A DNA stretch of 64,000 nucleotides from Flavobacterium succinicans LMG 10402 (GCF_000611675.1 NZ_JATV01000002.1:273769-337768), one strand, 5' to 3'. Counted from the first letter of the stretch, positions 1 to 9,589 are shown. Notes: a model not told the origin generated them from the sequence alone. Program-made: numbers and translations.

Positions 1-178
1 AATTAAAAACGTTGGGTTGATCAATTTTAGGCAACTCAGCAGGAGGAATTACTTTTTTCTTAGGAGCCGCAGGAAACTTTGCTGGAGGAATAGGTTTAAA
101 CTTAGGTCCAAATTCCACTTGTGCATAACCGTTGGAGGCCAATACAAATAATAAAAAAACGAATATGATTTTCTTCAT
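1..178 (-). CDS. Secreted proline-rich protein, N-terminal part only
   Basis: The gene begins at ATG 178 and runs off the left edge, so only 59 codons are visible. The product starts with two lysines and a hydrophobic stretch ending at a plausible signal peptidase site (SNGYA/Q, about residue 19). The mature start is rich in proline and lysine (PPAKFPAAPKKK, then PPAELPK). This looks like an exported protein, possibly with an extended linker after the signal peptide. No family can be named from this part. Confidence 0.6.
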   Translation of the reverse strand, partial: MKKIIFVFLLFVLASNGYAQVEFGPKFKPIPPAKFPAAPKKKVIPPAELPKIDQPNVFN

Positions 179-706
179 ATACTTTACATCTTTAATCATT
201 ACTGAGCTATTCATCTAAAAAAATATGACATAACCGTCTACAAAACTAATCTATTTCTGATTTTATACTAATGGATTAGAAAATACTTAACATTTTAACA
301 GTTCTAACACTCTAACGAGAGAAAAAAACATCAATCCTACTACACCACGAATAAACTCCATTATAAGATTCAAAATCAACGCTTTTGAATGCCCATTCCC
401 TACTTTCTAGACGAAAAAAAACAGCTCAAAAAAGCATTAACAAAAAATTATAAAAAGTAAGAAGTCCAGAAGTCCAAATCAACAATTTATTGAAACAAAG
501 CAAAATACGCTCACAAGTATTATACCACCCTATAAGTAAGACAAAAAAATCTTGAAATTGATGCTTTTTCAAATTCAGCCCCCCTTAAAGAGCCCCTAAA
601 CAAAAATCGAACCTTTATCAATAAAAATCGAAAAACCGAAACAGATTAACTAATATTTAACCACTTTGAAATTGTACACATTTAACGAATTATATACCTT
701 TACAAT
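179..706. other. 528-nt intergenic region, no gene seen
   Basis: Very AT-rich space between divergent genes, with stops in all frames and no coding pattern. It must hold the promoters of both neighbours; only the rightward one (671-702) fits the Bacteroidota consensus well. A C-rich patch (about 578-600) stands out from the AT-rich surroundings, but nothing can be assigned to it. Confidence 0.5.
671..702 (+). promoter_or_regulatory. Bacteroidota-type promoter, -33 ATTG and -7 TACCTTTA
   Basis: ATTG at 671-674 and TACCTTTA at 695-702 are 20 nt apart, close to the Bacteroidetes consensus TTTG - about 20 nt - TAnnTTTG. The -7 box ends 4 nt before the GTG at 707, so the transcript would be almost leaderless if that start is right. 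Confidence 0.4.
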
Positions 707-1039
707 GTGAAAAAAGCAAAAAAAATAGCGATTTTAACCTTAATATTTTTATATTCCTTAATATGGACAATATGCTCTTATTTTGAACTCACTAATAAAC
801 ACCAATCTGAATGGTCTTTTAGTAGTGAAACTAATTCAGAAAAAGAACTTGAAACATTGTACATAAACGGAACTGAATCACTTTTTGCTATTGGATACCA
901 TTTAAAAGAAGAGCAAAAGCCAATCGCTTTTTGGAACACATTACAACTAACAGGTATACACCTAAAAAAAGATGATCCGCCACCGGAAAGAAAAGGAAAC
1001 AACACGCAACACTTATTTAGAACAAAAAAATATACATAA
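707..1039 (+). CDS. Hypothetical membrane-anchored protein
   Basis: 110 aa from a GTG start. A basic N terminus is followed by one hydrophobic segment (about residues 7-26), then a polar region, so the protein is probably anchored in the inner membrane or secreted. I recognise no family. It lies 18 nt ahead of a secreted-protein gene on the same strand, with a terminator only after that second gene, so the two are probably co-transcribed. The GTG start is uncertain because the promoter -7 box lies immediately upstream. Confidence 0.6.
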   Translation: MKKAKKIAILTLIFLYSLIWTICSYFELTNKHQSEWSFSSETNSEKELETLYINGTESLFAIGYHLKEEQKPIAFWNTLQLTGIHLKKDDPPPERKGNNTQHLFRTKKYT

Positions 1040-1057
1040 CTCAATACATATAATACA

Positions 1058-1534
1058 ATGAAAAATTTTATCACATTTTTATTCTTTACTTTCTCATTAA
1101 CAGTAATGGCTCAATCACATGTTATAGTTAAACACAACGGTGAAAAATTAAATGTTAATTACATCAAAAACGAAAACAACACGCTTTATTTTAATTCTGG
1201 AAAAGATCAAGTAGAGCAAACTATAAGTGCTTTTGCTGTTGCCGAAATCATTAACAACGCAACTAATGAATCTACTAAAGTTTCAGATAAGATTGTAATT
1301 AATGGTGAGCAAGATTACAACAAAGTAATGGTAATTGCCCCTAAAGCATCTACTGGATTAACGACTACCAAAAATACTGTAGTATCCAATAGAATAAAAG
1401 GACAAACACCTCTATCAGTTCAACAACAAAACATCGTTGCACTGAAGAGAAAAGCAGCTAAAGAAGGACTTCCGTTTGTTGCTATCGTTAAAAAAAACAG
1501 AGCAGAATCAAGCGCAACCATGTACGCTTACTAA
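1058..1534 (+). CDS. Hypothetical secreted protein
   Basis: 158 aa with a clear signal peptide: MKNFITFLFFTFSLTVMAQ, cleavage after MAQ or before Q. The mature part is small, polar and cysteine-free. Its opening (HVIVKHNGEKLNV) resembles short beta-strand proteins common in Flavobacterium, but no family is certain. It is the second gene of a probable two-gene unit and ends at the bidirectional hairpin at 1560-1581. Confidence 0.7.
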   Translation: MKNFITFLFFTFSLTVMAQSHVIVKHNGEKLNVNYIKNENNTLYFNSGKDQVEQTISAFAVAEIINNATNESTKVSDKIVINGEQDYNKVMVIAPKASTGLTTTKNTVVSNRIKGQTPLSVQQQNIVALKRKAAKEGLPFVAIVKKNRAESSATMYAY

Positions 1535-1559
1535 ATACCACATTGTTTTCAATAAAAAA

Positions 1560-1587
1560 GCCGTTTCAGTTTTGAAACGGCTATTTG
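1560..1587. terminator. Bidirectional intrinsic terminator
   Basis: The stem GCCGTTTCA (1560-1568) pairs with TGAAACGGC (1573-1581) around a short loop. It has an A-run on the left and T-rich sequence on the right. It lies between convergent genes and can serve both. Confidence 0.85.
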
Positions 1588-1605
1588 TATTATAAATAAT
1601 TCGTC

Positions 1606-2031
1606 TTAGCTTTTTGCTGTAGCTGCAACTACTGTTCCTTTGATGGTTAATACTTTTGGAGTCGCTTCTGCATTAGAAGTTACAGTAACTGTTTTGGTAA
1701 AAGCACCCATAGCTGCTGCATTGTAAGTAGCTGTAACAGTTCCTGATTTACCTGGAGCGATTGGTTCCTTAGTATAATTAGTAGCTGTACATCCACATGA
1801 ACCTTGTACATTAGTTAAAATCACAGGCGTTTTTCCAGTGTTTTTAAACTCAAAAACAATCGGTTTTGGCGTTCCTTGAGGAATTGAACCTACATCAATC
1901 GTTTCTGATTTCCAAACCAAAGCGCTAGCATAACCTGCCACTTTGCTTACCATAGATTGTACCGGAGCACTAGTAGTGAAGGACATTAATCCAAAAGCTA
2001 CTGCCATTAAGGAGATTTTTAAAATTTTCAT
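1606..2031 (-). CDS. DUF1573 domain secreted protein
   Basis: 141 aa. A signal peptide (about residues 1-22) is followed by an Ig-like DUF1573 domain. The family hallmark is visible: a strand with FEFKNTGKTPVIL, then a GSCGCTA cysteine pair, then PIAPGKSGTVTATYN. DUF1573 proteins are periplasmic or surface proteins widespread in Bacteroidota, with function unknown. It is a single gene with its own start region; TATATTTG (2075-2082 on the plus coordinates, minus strand) fits a -7 box. It converges on the 1560 terminator. Confidence 0.9.
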   Translation of the reverse strand: MKILKISLMAVAFGLMSFTTSAPVQSMVSKVAGYASALVWKSETIDVGSIPQGTPKPIVFEFKNTGKTPVILTNVQGSCGCTATNYTKEPIAPGKSGTVTATYNAAAMGAFTKTVTVTSNAEATPKVLTIKGTVVAATAKS

Positions 2032-2132
2032 AGTTTTAATATTTAATTGTTTAATATGCTATTTTTATTCGATTCAAATATACTCACTCTATTTCATGTG
2101 GCTGTTAAACATTTTCAAATGATTGTTAACGA

Positions 2133-2164
2133 CTTGTTAATGGCCAAATTTAAATATAATTTTA
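2133..2164 (+). promoter_or_regulatory. Promoter of the sensor kinase operon
   Basis: CTTG at 2133-2136 and TAATTTTA at 2157-2164 are separated by 20 nt and lie 33 nt before the GTG of the kinase gene. This fits the Bacteroidetes -33/-7 pattern with one mismatch in the -7 box. Confidence 0.4.
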
Positions 2165-2196
2165 CTTAATATTACAGCAGAATTAAAAAATCATTT

Positions 2197-3462
2197 GTGA
2201 AAATCAATCGCCTTAATAGCATCATTGTAATAGGATTACTAGCCATTATTGGTATTTTATTGGCGCAATTGCTATGGACGAAAGAAGCCTTTAGAATTGA
2301 AGAAAAAAAATTCAATCAAAAAGCCTATATCGCACTTTATGAAGTGGCCAAAAAAATATACAAAGGCAACAACCAAGAAATCCCTGTGCAAAATCCGGTT
2401 CAAAAAATCGCAAATGACTATTATATTGTCAATGTTGAGAATGATTTCGAAGCCTCCATTTTAGAATTTTACCTCAAATCAGAATTTAAAAAAATTGGCC
2501 TTACTACCGATTTTGAATATGCCATTTACAATTGTCAAAGCGACGAAATGGTTTATGGCAACTACGTTTCTTTGGACAACAAAGACCGTTCTACGCACTC
2601 CATTCATTTTTCTAAGCACAAAAATTTAGTATACTACTTTGCCATACGTTTCCCCAACCAAACTAATTTTTTATTCAGTTCGTTAAAATTTTGGTTTGTG
2701 TTATCATTAGCGCTCATCTTGATACTTTTGATCTATGTCTATTCGATTTACACACTTTTGCAACAAAAAAAATACTCCGAATTGCAACGTGATTTCATCA
2801 ACAACATGACTCACGAATTCAAAACACCACTGTCATCCATCCTAATCGCTTCGAACTATTTAAAACAACAAAAACCCATTACAAACGATCGAAAATTAGA
2901 ACAATACACCCAAATCATCATTGAACAAAGTAACAAACTCAACCAGCATATCGAGAAAATTTTAACGGTTGCAAAATCGGATGCTACTCCGTTACAACTT
3001 CAAAAAACTAATTTTGATTTTGTTCCTATCGTAAAAGAAATCATCGAAAATTACCAACTTAAACATCCTAAAGTGGTGTTTCGATTAGACAATCAAAGCT
3101 CCAAAAATCAGCTAAATGCAGATGTTTTTCATTTTTCGAACCTCATTTATAATCTATTCGATAATGCCATAAAATATTGCGAAAAAACACCCGAAATCAC
3201 CTTGCGTTTTACCGATACCAAACAGCATTTACAAATAGACTGCGTCGATAACGGAATCGGTATTGAACCTCAAAAAATTCCTTTTATTTTTGATAAATTC
3301 TACCGTATTCCATCCAAAAAAAGCAATGAAATCAATGGTTTTGGACTCGGATTGTATTATGTAAAAAAAATTTGCGACTTGCATCATTGGAAAATAACTG
3401 CCCATAACAACGACAATTTGGGAACAACCATAACTTTACTATTGCCAATCAAAAATGAATAA
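2197..3462 (+). CDS. Two-component sensor histidine kinase
   Basis: 421 aa from a GTG start. Two membrane segments (about residues 8-27 and 165-187) enclose a periplasmic sensor of about 135 residues with no recognised fold. The HisKA box FINNMTHEFKTPLSSI carries the phospho-accepting His206. The ATPase domain has the N box (YNLFDNAIKY), G1 (DNGIGI), F box (FDKFYRI) and G2 (GFGLGLYYVK). It autophosphorylates and passes phosphate to the regulator encoded next door, whose start codon lies inside the last 8 nt of this gene, so the two are translationally coupled. The signal is unknown. The downstream barrel and lipoprotein genes are candidate targets or sensor partners. Confidence 0.93.
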   Translation: MKINRLNSIIVIGLLAIIGILLAQLLWTKEAFRIEEKKFNQKAYIALYEVAKKIYKGNNQEIPVQNPVQKIANDYYIVNVENDFEASILEFYLKSEFKKIGLTTDFEYAIYNCQSDEMVYGNYVSLDNKDRSTHSIHFSKHKNLVYYFAIRFPNQTNFLFSSLKFWFVLSLALILILLIYVYSIYTLLQQKKYSELQRDFINNMTHEFKTPLSSILIASNYLKQQKPITNDRKLEQYTQIIIEQSNKLNQHIEKILTVAKSDATPLQLQKTNFDFVPIVKEIIENYQLKHPKVVFRLDNQSSKNQLNADVFHFSNLIYNLFDNAIKYCEKTPEITLRFTDTKQHLQIDCVDNGIGIEPQKIPFIFDKFYRIPSKKSNEINGFGLGLYYVKKICDLHHWKITAHNNDNLGTTITLLLPIKNE

Positions 3463-4141
3463 TCCAAAAATTTTATATGTCGAGGATGATGCCACTTTGG
3501 CTTTTTTAACAAAAGACAATTTAGAACAACATCAATACCATGTACAACACTGTAGCGATGGAGAAATGGCTCTGGAATACTTTCAAAAGGAATCTTTTGA
3601 CTTATGCCTTTTGGATATCATGTTGCCCAAAAAAGATGGCTTTGAATTGGCCGAAGCCATACGAAAAATCAACACTCATATTCCCATTATTTTCCTTTCG
3701 GCCAAAACGCTCAAAGAAGACCGGATCAAAGGATTGCGTCTAGGAGCCGACGATTATTTGGTGAAACCTTTTAGCATTGAAGAATTATTACTCAAAATTA
3801 AAGTTTTCTTACAAAGAAGTCGAAAATCAACGCAAACCAAAAAAGAGCAATATCACCTAGGAAAGTATGCTTTTGACACCAAAAACTACTTGCTTTGGAA
3901 TAGTACTGAGAAAATTAAATTAACCCAAAGAGAAGCCGAACTATTGAAGTATTTTTTAGACCATAAAAATGTTATACTGAAAAGAGAGGAAATTCTGAAA
4001 GCATTATGGGGCAATGATGATTACTTCATGGGCAGAAGTTTAGATGTATTTATATCTCGCTTAAGAAAAATTTTAATACACCAAAACAACATTACTATTG
4101 AAAACATCCATGGTATAGGATTTAGATTTATGGATGAATAA
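3455..4141 (+). CDS. OmpR-family response regulator
   Basis: 228 aa. The receiver domain has acidic pocket D11/D12, phospho-acceptor Asp54 in LLDIMLPKKDG, a switch Ser in FLSAKT and the conserved Lys in DDYLVKPF. A winged-helix DNA-binding domain follows (LTQREAELLKYF, then SLDVFISRLRKIL and GIGFRF at the C terminus). It overlaps the kinase gene by 8 nt, as expected for a cognate pair. It likely binds promoters as a phosphorylated dimer. No operator was identified. Confidence 0.94.
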   Translation: MNNPKILYVEDDATLAFLTKDNLEQHQYHVQHCSDGEMALEYFQKESFDLCLLDIMLPKKDGFELAEAIRKINTHIPIIFLSAKTLKEDRIKGLRLGADDYLVKPFSIEELLLKIKVFLQRSRKSTQTKKEQYHLGKYAFDTKNYLLWNSTEKIKLTQREAELLKYFLDHKNVILKREEILKALWGNDDYFMGRSLDVFISRLRKILIHQNNITIENIHGIGFRFMDE

Positions 4142-4199
4142 ATTCAATTGTTCGATTTTTTTTTGGAAATTTGGAGTATAACAGCACAAAATACCTCTA

Positions 4200-4937
4200 A
4201 TGATGCCATTTAAAAATAACATCTTGTTTTTACTTCTAGCTACTCAACTGCTATTTTTTTCTTCCAAAAGCATTGCTCAATCTACTGCTACTATGGAAAT
4301 TTCGCCTTTTACTTCGTTACAAAAAGGATTGGCATTTATAGGAATTACAGGAGGTGCTAATACCAGATCGAGTCAAAACGAAAATTTCTTAATCACCAAT
4401 GTCATTGATAAACAAAAAGATGGGTTCAATATTCAAGCTAATGGTGGTTATTTTTTAAGTAAAACATTTGCCATTGGAACTGCCTTGCGTTATGACTGGG
4501 CCAAACTCAATCAGATTTTAGAAGACACGGATGGCGTTCAAACCTTTGTCAAAGAAGCCAAAAGTAGCCTTGGCGGATATTTCTTCATTAAAAACTATAT
4601 CCCCATTACTCCCAACGGGCGATTTAATCTTTTTAATGTGGTGAGCCTTGGAATGAACAAGGAGAATAAAGTAACCGAAAATACCAGCAATGATGTATTA
4701 ACCCGTTATTATGCTGTTACCAACAATTACAATCTTGGAATCAATCCTGGGATACAAGTATTTATCATTAAAGGTTTTGCGACTGAAGTAGGAGTAAATC
4801 TAGCAGGACTTTCGCACACTTATAAAAGGACTACCATAAACGAAGTAGAAAACACAGTTATCAAAAGCAATGATTTAGATTTAAAACTAAACATTTTATC
4901 GTTAAACATTAGCTTTTTTTATTTCTTCAAATCCTAG
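4200..4937 (+). CDS. Outer-membrane beta-barrel-like protein
   Basis: 245 aa with two adjacent ATG codons at the start and a signal peptide ending SKSIAQ (about residue 27). The mature chain alternates short amphipathic strands with glycine-rich turns (FIGITGGANTRSS, GGYFLSKTFAIGTALRYDW, NLGINPGIQVFI) and ends in aromatic residues (ISFFYFFKS). This matches small 8-10 strand outer-membrane barrels (OMP_b-brl type). The gene sits 58 nt after the response regulator and 4 nt before a lipoprotein gene, suggesting one operon and a surface role for the signalling system. Confidence 0.7.
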   Translation: MMPFKNNILFLLLATQLLFFSSKSIAQSTATMEISPFTSLQKGLAFIGITGGANTRSSQNENFLITNVIDKQKDGFNIQANGGYFLSKTFAIGTALRYDWAKLNQILEDTDGVQTFVKEAKSSLGGYFFIKNYIPITPNGRFNLFNVVSLGMNKENKVTENTSNDVLTRYYAVTNNYNLGINPGIQVFIIKGFATEVGVNLAGLSHTYKRTTINEVENTVIKSNDLDLKLNILSLNISFFYFFKS

Positions 4938-4941
4938 CCAT

Positions 4942-5994
4942 ATGAGAACAAAACTTTTATTCTTAACGATTGTTTGCCTCGTTTTGTCCAACTGTGTCTC
5001 AGAGGATTATTTTGGAAAATCAAATCAAAAGAAAATATTGAGCTTTGTTTTGAACAACCAAGTTGGGAATACTATTATTGAGGAATCTTTAGGAACAATC
5101 AATGTAAACGTTGCAGCTAGCGCAAATATTAAACAACTAAAACCTCAAGAACTACAGCTTTCTACCTTCGCAACCGTTAGTCCAACTATCGAGGAAACAG
5201 TAGATTTTACCAACCCCGTAAAGTATACAGTAACAGCCGAAGATGGCTCAACCAAGACCTATACTGTAACCGTAAAACAAGAAGGAAGCGAGCCACAACT
5301 GGAAAACAGCACTTTTGATGATTGGTATATGACACCGAAAAACTATTACGAACCCGGAAAAGACGCCAACTCCGTATGGACTAGCGGAAATGCTGGAGTT
5401 ACAACATTAGGAAATGCAAATGTTAGTCCTTTCACTATTAATGGAACCAATTTGGCTGCTAAGTTGGTTACCCAAGATATGGGAGGTTTAGCAGGATTAG
5501 TCAACCAACGAATGGCTGCTGGCTCCATGTTTACGGGTAAATTTGAATTAGATCTATCGAATCCAATAAATTCTGCAAAATTTGGAATCCCATTTGCCGC
5601 TAGACCTAAAAAATTCTCTGTGGAATATGCCTATAGCCCTGGAACACCTTATTTAGATAAAAAGGGACAAACTTTAACCACTAAAGATGCTTGCGATATT
5701 TATGTTTTATTAGAAAACAGAAGTGGAACAGAAGTCAAAAGAGTAGCTACAGGTTGGTTTCGTTCAGAGGAAAAAGTAATCGACGCTTTTAAAACCATCA
5801 CCATAGCACTAACCTATGGCGAATTAAATAGCTCTTTCCCAGCATATCAAAAACCTAAAAACGGTTTGTATGCGAATGCAAACGAAGCGGTCACTCACAT
5901 TTCAGTAGTTTTCTCATCAAGCTTTAATGGTGACCAGCTAGAAGGAGGCACAAATAGTACCTTATTGATCAACAATTTCAAATTGATATATTAA
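4942..5994 (+). CDS. PCMD domain lipoprotein
   Basis: 350 aa. The signal peptide ends in a lipobox LSNC (Cys18). An N-terminal Ig-like region of DUF5018 type (about residues 30-110, with VKYTVTAEDGSTKTYTVTV) precedes a putative carbohydrate metabolism domain (PCMD, residues about 115-350, starting LENSTFDDWYM). PCMD proteins are surface or periplasmic lipoproteins of Bacteroidota often linked to glycan use; the activity is not established. The gene starts 4 nt after the barrel gene and ends at a terminator (6003-6034), so it closes the kinase-regulator-barrel-lipoprotein unit. Confidence 0.8.
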   Translation: MRTKLLFLTIVCLVLSNCVSEDYFGKSNQKKILSFVLNNQVGNTIIEESLGTINVNVAASANIKQLKPQELQLSTFATVSPTIEETVDFTNPVKYTVTAEDGSTKTYTVTVKQEGSEPQLENSTFDDWYMTPKNYYEPGKDANSVWTSGNAGVTTLGNANVSPFTINGTNLAAKLVTQDMGGLAGLVNQRMAAGSMFTGKFELDLSNPINSAKFGIPFAARPKKFSVEYAYSPGTPYLDKKGQTLTTKDACDIYVLLENRSGTEVKRVATGWFRSEEKVIDAFKTITIALTYGELNSSFPAYQKPKNGLYANANEAVTHISVVFSSSFNGDQLEGGTNSTLLINNFKLIY

Positions 5995-6002
5995 TGAAAA
6001 AT

Positions 6003-6034
6003 CCAAAGCTAGGGAAAAGTAGCTTTGGATTTTT
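6003..6034 (+). terminator. Intrinsic terminator
   Basis: CCAAAGCTA (6003-6011) pairs with TAGCTTTGG (6020-6028) and is followed by ATTTTTT. It ends the operon upstream and separates it from the convergent carboxylase operon. Confidence 0.85.
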
Positions 6035-6075
6035 TACTAATAAACGCTCACAATTGTAATCTTTCAAACAAAACA

Positions 6076-7617
6076 TTACAACGGAATATTGCCGTGTTTT
6101 CTATCTGGTCTGTTGACTGTTTTTCCTTCGAGCATACTGAAGGCTTTCAACAACTTTCGACGTGTATCTTCGGGAAGAATAACCTCATCTATAAATCCAC
6201 GTTGTGCTGCGGTATACGGATTGGCGAATAACTCAGCATATTCAGCTTCTTTTTCTAATAGTTTTGCTTCGTGGTCTTCGGCTTCGCTAATTTCTTTTTT
6301 GAAGATAATTTCAGAGGCTCCTTTGGCACCCATTACCGCAATTTCTGCCGTAGGCCAAGCAAAATTCATATCGGCACCAATGTGTTTTGAATTCATTACA
6401 TCATAAGCACCTCCATAGGCTTTTCGAGTAATCACCGTCACTCTTGGCACGGTCGCCTCACTAAAAGCATATAATAATTTAGCACCGTGTACAATGATTC
6501 CGTTCCATTCTTGATCGGTACCTGGCAAGAAACCTGGAACGTCTTCCAATACCAGCAACGGAATATTGAAACTGTCGCAAAAACGAACAAATCTCGCAGC
6601 TTTGATAGAACTCTTCACATCCAAACAACCTGCTAAAAACATTGGATTGTTGGCTACAATTCCGATACTTCTTCCTCCCAAACGGGCAAAACCAACAATG
6701 ATATTTTCGGCATACTCTTTATGAATTTCATAAAAAGAATCGGCATCAATAATTCCTCGAATCACTTCGTGCATATCATAGGGTTTGTTGGCACTGTCTG
6801 GAATAATTGTAGCCAATTCCATTCGTACTTCATCACTCAAAACATAAGGAACTTTTGGAGTCGTTTCTTTATTATTTTGTGGCAAATAGCTCAAAAGATT
6901 TTTAATACTGTTCAACAAAGCCACTCCGTTGGGAGCTGTTAAATGTGCCACTCCCGATTTGGAAGCGTGCGTTACGGCTCCACCTAAAGCTTCTGAAGTT
7001 ACTTCCTCATTGGTTACCGTTTTCACAACATTAGGTCCTGTAACAAACATATAACTGTTGTTTTCTACCATCATAGTAAAATCGGTCATCGCTGGGGAAT
7101 ACACCGCACCACCCGCACAAGGTCCCATAATCGCAGAAATCTGAGGTATAACCCCAGAAGATTGTACGTTGCGATAAAAGATATCAGCGTAACCTCCCAG
7201 AGAACGGACACCTTCTTGAATTCGGGCACCTCCAGAATCGTTTAATCCAATCATTGGCGCACCCACTTTGAGCGCCATATCCATCACTTTACAAATTTTC
7301 TCAGCGTGCGTTTCAGACAAAGAACCTCCAAAAACAGTAAAATCTTGGGCAAAAACATACACCAATCTACCATTAATAGTTCCGTAACCCGTAACTACAC
7401 CATCACCGTAAATCAAGTCCTTCTCCATACCGAAATCGGTAGTTCTGTGGGTAACCAACATCCCAATTTCTTCAAAAGAACCTTCGTCCAACAAATACAT
7501 CACACGCTCTCTTGCGGTTAGTTTCTTACTAGCGTGATGTTTATCAATTCGCGCTTGGCCACCGCCCAATTGGGCTAGTGCTATTTTTTCGTTTAATACT
7601 TTAATTTTAGATTCCAT
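6076..7617 (-). CDS. Acyl-CoA carboxylase carboxyltransferase subunit (propionyl-CoA type)
   Basis: 513 aa, the usual length for PccB/MmdA-type beta subunits. It moves carboxyl from biotin to an acyl-CoA, probably propionyl-CoA. Visible signatures are the N-terminal crotonase fold with [12 protein letters not shown] and [13 protein letters not shown], oxyanion-hole glycines in [12 protein letters not shown], and the C-terminal half with [12 protein letters not shown] and [10 protein letters not shown]. It is third in a minus-strand operon after the biotin carrier (9104) and biotin carboxylase (7655); gaps are 9 and 37 nt. The complex would feed propionyl-CoA into methylmalonyl-CoA and then the B12-dependent mutase; the B12 adenosyltransferase at 48261 is consistent with this. 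The exact acyl-CoA substrate cannot be fixed from sequence. Confidence 0.93.
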   Translation of the reverse strand: MESKIKVLNEKIALAQLGGGQARIDKHHASKKLTARERVMYLLDEGSFEEIGMLVTHRTTDFGMEKDLIYGDGVVTGYGTINGRLVYVFAQDFTVFGGSLSETHAEKICKVMDMALKVGAPMIGLNDSGGARIQEGVRSLGGYADIFYRNVQSSGVIPQISAIMGPCAGGAVYSPAMTDFTMMVENNSYMFVTGPNVVKTVTNEEVTSEALGGAVTHASKSGVAHLTAPNGVALLNSIKNLLSYLPQNNKETTPKVPYVLSDEVRMELATIIPDSANKPYDMHEVIRGIIDADSFYEIHKEYAENIIVGFARLGGRSIGIVANNPMFLAGCLDVKSSIKAARFVRFCDSFNIPLLVLEDVPGFLPGTDQEWNGIIVHGAKLLYAFSEATVPRVTVITRKAYGGAYDVMNSKHIGADMNFAWPTAEIAVMGAKGASEIIFKKEISEAEDHEAKLLEKEAEYAELFANPYTAAQRGFIDEVILPEDTRRKLLKAFSMLEGKTVNRPDRKHGNIPL

Positions 7618-7654
7618 ACTTTTCTGTTGTTATTAAAATGTACCTATCGCCTAT

Positions 7655-9094
7655 TTAATTAGGCAATCGAAGCACTTTTTGGTCCTGTAAATACTGTTTC
7701 AACGCCAATTTTGCTGCAATCAATGCTTCTTTTTGGGTTTGCTCTTTTAAAATTTCAGGATTGTAATACTTTTTCACAAAATTGGTGTCAAAATCTCCAG
7801 AACGAAAGGCCTCGTGCTGCATTACAAAAGCACCAAATGGCAAGGTCGTTTGCACACCCACCACTTTATAATCCGCAATAGCTTGCTCCATGCGCTGAAT
7901 AGCTTCTTCACGAGTAGCTCCGTAAGTGATTAATTTGGCCAACATCGGGTCATAATAAATAGGGACATCCATTCCTTGAGCATATCCGTTATCCACTCGG
8001 ACACCTTCGCCTTCGGGTAATTGGTACACTTCTAGATTACCTACACTCGGTAAAAACCCATTCAAAGTATCTTCAGCATACACACGTAATTCTACAGAGT
8101 GACCGTGAATTTTCAAATCTTCTTGTTGCAATGTAAGCGCTTCGCCTCTCGCCACACGAATTTGCATTTCGACCAAATCAACTCCAGCAATAATTTCAGT
8201 CACAGGATGCTCTACTTGCAAACGCGTATTCATTTCTAAGAAATAAAAGTTCAGCTGTTCATCCACCAAAAACTCAACCGTTCCTGCACCTAAATAATCA
8301 CAAGATTTGGCTACCAATACGGCAGCTTCTCCCATTTTTTTTCGAATTTCAGGCGTGATAACCGCAGAGGGTGCTTCCTCCACTACTTTTTGATGACGAC
8401 GCTGAATACTGCATTCTCTTTCAAACAAGTACAACACATTGCCGTGACTATCCGCCATCACTTGAATTTCGATATGTCTTGACGACGCCACATATTTTTC
8501 AATAAAAACCGCTCCATCTCCAAAAGCAGCCACTGCCTCGCTAATGGCGCGGTTCATTTGCGCTTCAAAATCGGCTTCATTATCCACCACACGCATTCCT
8601 TTACCTCCACCTCCTGCAGAAGCTTTGATTAAAATAGGAAAACCAATTGCTTTCGCAGTTCGCTTAGCCTCATCAATATCAATAATCGCGTGGTCCACTC
8701 CTGGAACCATTGGAATATCGTATTGTAGAACAGCTTCCTTGGCGGCCAATTTACTACCCATTATTTGAATGGCTTTGGATTTTGGACCAATGAAGATGAT
8801 GTTGTTTTTTTCGGCTTCTTCGGCAAATTCAGCATTTTCACTCAAGAAACCATAGCCTGGATGAATGGCATCAGCTTGTACCGCTTTGGCCACTTCAATA
8901 ATTTTATTTCCTAACAAATAGGACTGGTTAGATGGCGCTTCACCGATACAAACGGCCTCATCTGCAAAGGCTACGTGAGGTGCATTTCGGTCTACAGTAG
9001 AATACACCGCTACTGTTTTGATTCCCATTTTTCGAGCAGTTTTCATCACGCGAATCGCGATTTCTCCTCTATTGGCAACTAGTATTTTTTTTAT
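7655..9094 (-). CDS. accC: Biotin carboxylase subunit, probable ATA start
   Basis: 479 aa if started at the ATA codon at 9094-9092. It carboxylates carrier-bound biotin using ATP and bicarbonate. The chain then begins (M)KKILVANRGEIAIRV, the canonical first strand of the family. The first in-frame ATG (9049) would delete this strand and the VANRGEIA motif. No ATG, GTG or TTG lies between the stop of the carrier gene (TAG, 9106-9104) and the motif; the first GTG is 18 codons... no earlier than 9052. ATP-grasp signatures: KASAGGGGKGMRVV, ERECSIQRRHQKVVEE, EMNTRLQVEHPVTE. Initiation at ATA is an inference; see findings. Confidence 0.9.
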   Translation of the reverse strand: MKKILVANRGEIAIRVMKTARKMGIKTVAVYSTVDRNAPHVAFADEAVCIGEAPSNQSYLLGNKIIEVAKAVQADAIHPGYGFLSENAEFAEEAEKNNIIFIGPKSKAIQIMGSKLAAKEAVLQYDIPMVPGVDHAIIDIDEAKRTAKAIGFPILIKASAGGGGKGMRVVDNEADFEAQMNRAISEAVAAFGDGAVFIEKYVASSRHIEIQVMADSHGNVLYLFERECSIQRRHQKVVEEAPSAVITPEIRKKMGEAAVLVAKSCDYLGAGTVEFLVDEQLNFYFLEMNTRLQVEHPVTEIIAGVDLVEMQIRVARGEALTLQQEDLKIHGHSVELRVYAEDTLNGFLPSVGNLEVYQLPEGEGVRVDNGYAQGMDVPIYYDPMLAKLITYGATREEAIQRMEQAIADYKVVGVQTTLPFGAFVMQHEAFRSGDFDTNFVKKYYNPEILKEQTQKEALIAAKLALKQYLQDQKVLRLPN

Positions 9095-9103
9095 TTTTTT
9101 CTT

Positions 9104-9589
9104 CTATTCAAATTCTACCAACAATTGTCCTTTATCTACAGCATCGCCAACAGCTACCGCAATCGATTTGATTACTCCATTTCGTGGCGATTGAAAACTG
9201 TTTTCCATTTTCATCGCTCCCAAAATGAGTAAATTATCGTTTTCTTGAACGGTTTGTCCCACACTCACATTGATTTCTAAAATTAAACCTGGCATAGGTG
9301 CTTTTATGGCATTTACTTTTTGTACCGTGCTGGTATCAAATCCCATTTCTTTAATCAAAAGGTCCAAAGCGTCAGCAATGGCGACAGTATACACTGAATT
9401 GTTCACTTCAATAGTGTATTCCTTCTTATGAAAATCAGCAGCTACAATCTGAGCTTGATACCGCTTGTTTTCACTTAAAATATGAAATTGATTGTCAGTT
9501 GTCGCAACCACATCTAGCGCATTGGCTGAGGCTGCATCGCATTCGAAATGAAAAGTATCATTTACTTTTAGTTGATAACTACTACTCAT
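9104..9589 (-). CDS. Biotin carboxyl carrier protein of the acyl-CoA carboxylase
   Basis: 161 aa from ATG 9589; an upstream in-frame ATG at 9664 would add a 25-residue tail without similarity to the family, so the inner start is preferred. The N-terminal half resembles the linker/BT region of PCC alpha chains. The C-terminal half is a biotinyl domain (about residues 90-161) with the modified lysine in LGAMKMENSF, preceded by KAPMPGLI. Biotin ligase would modify that lysine, and the arm then shuttles carboxyl groups between the carboxylase and transferase encoded next. First gene of the operon. Confidence 0.9.
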   Translation of the reverse strand: MSSSYQLKVNDTFHFECDAASANALDVVATTDNQFHILSENKRYQAQIVAADFHKKEYTIEVNNSVYTVAIADALDLLIKEMGFDTSTVQKVNAIKAPMPGLILEINVSVGQTVQENDNLLILGAMKMENSFQSPRNGVIKSIAVAVGDAVDKGQLLVEFE

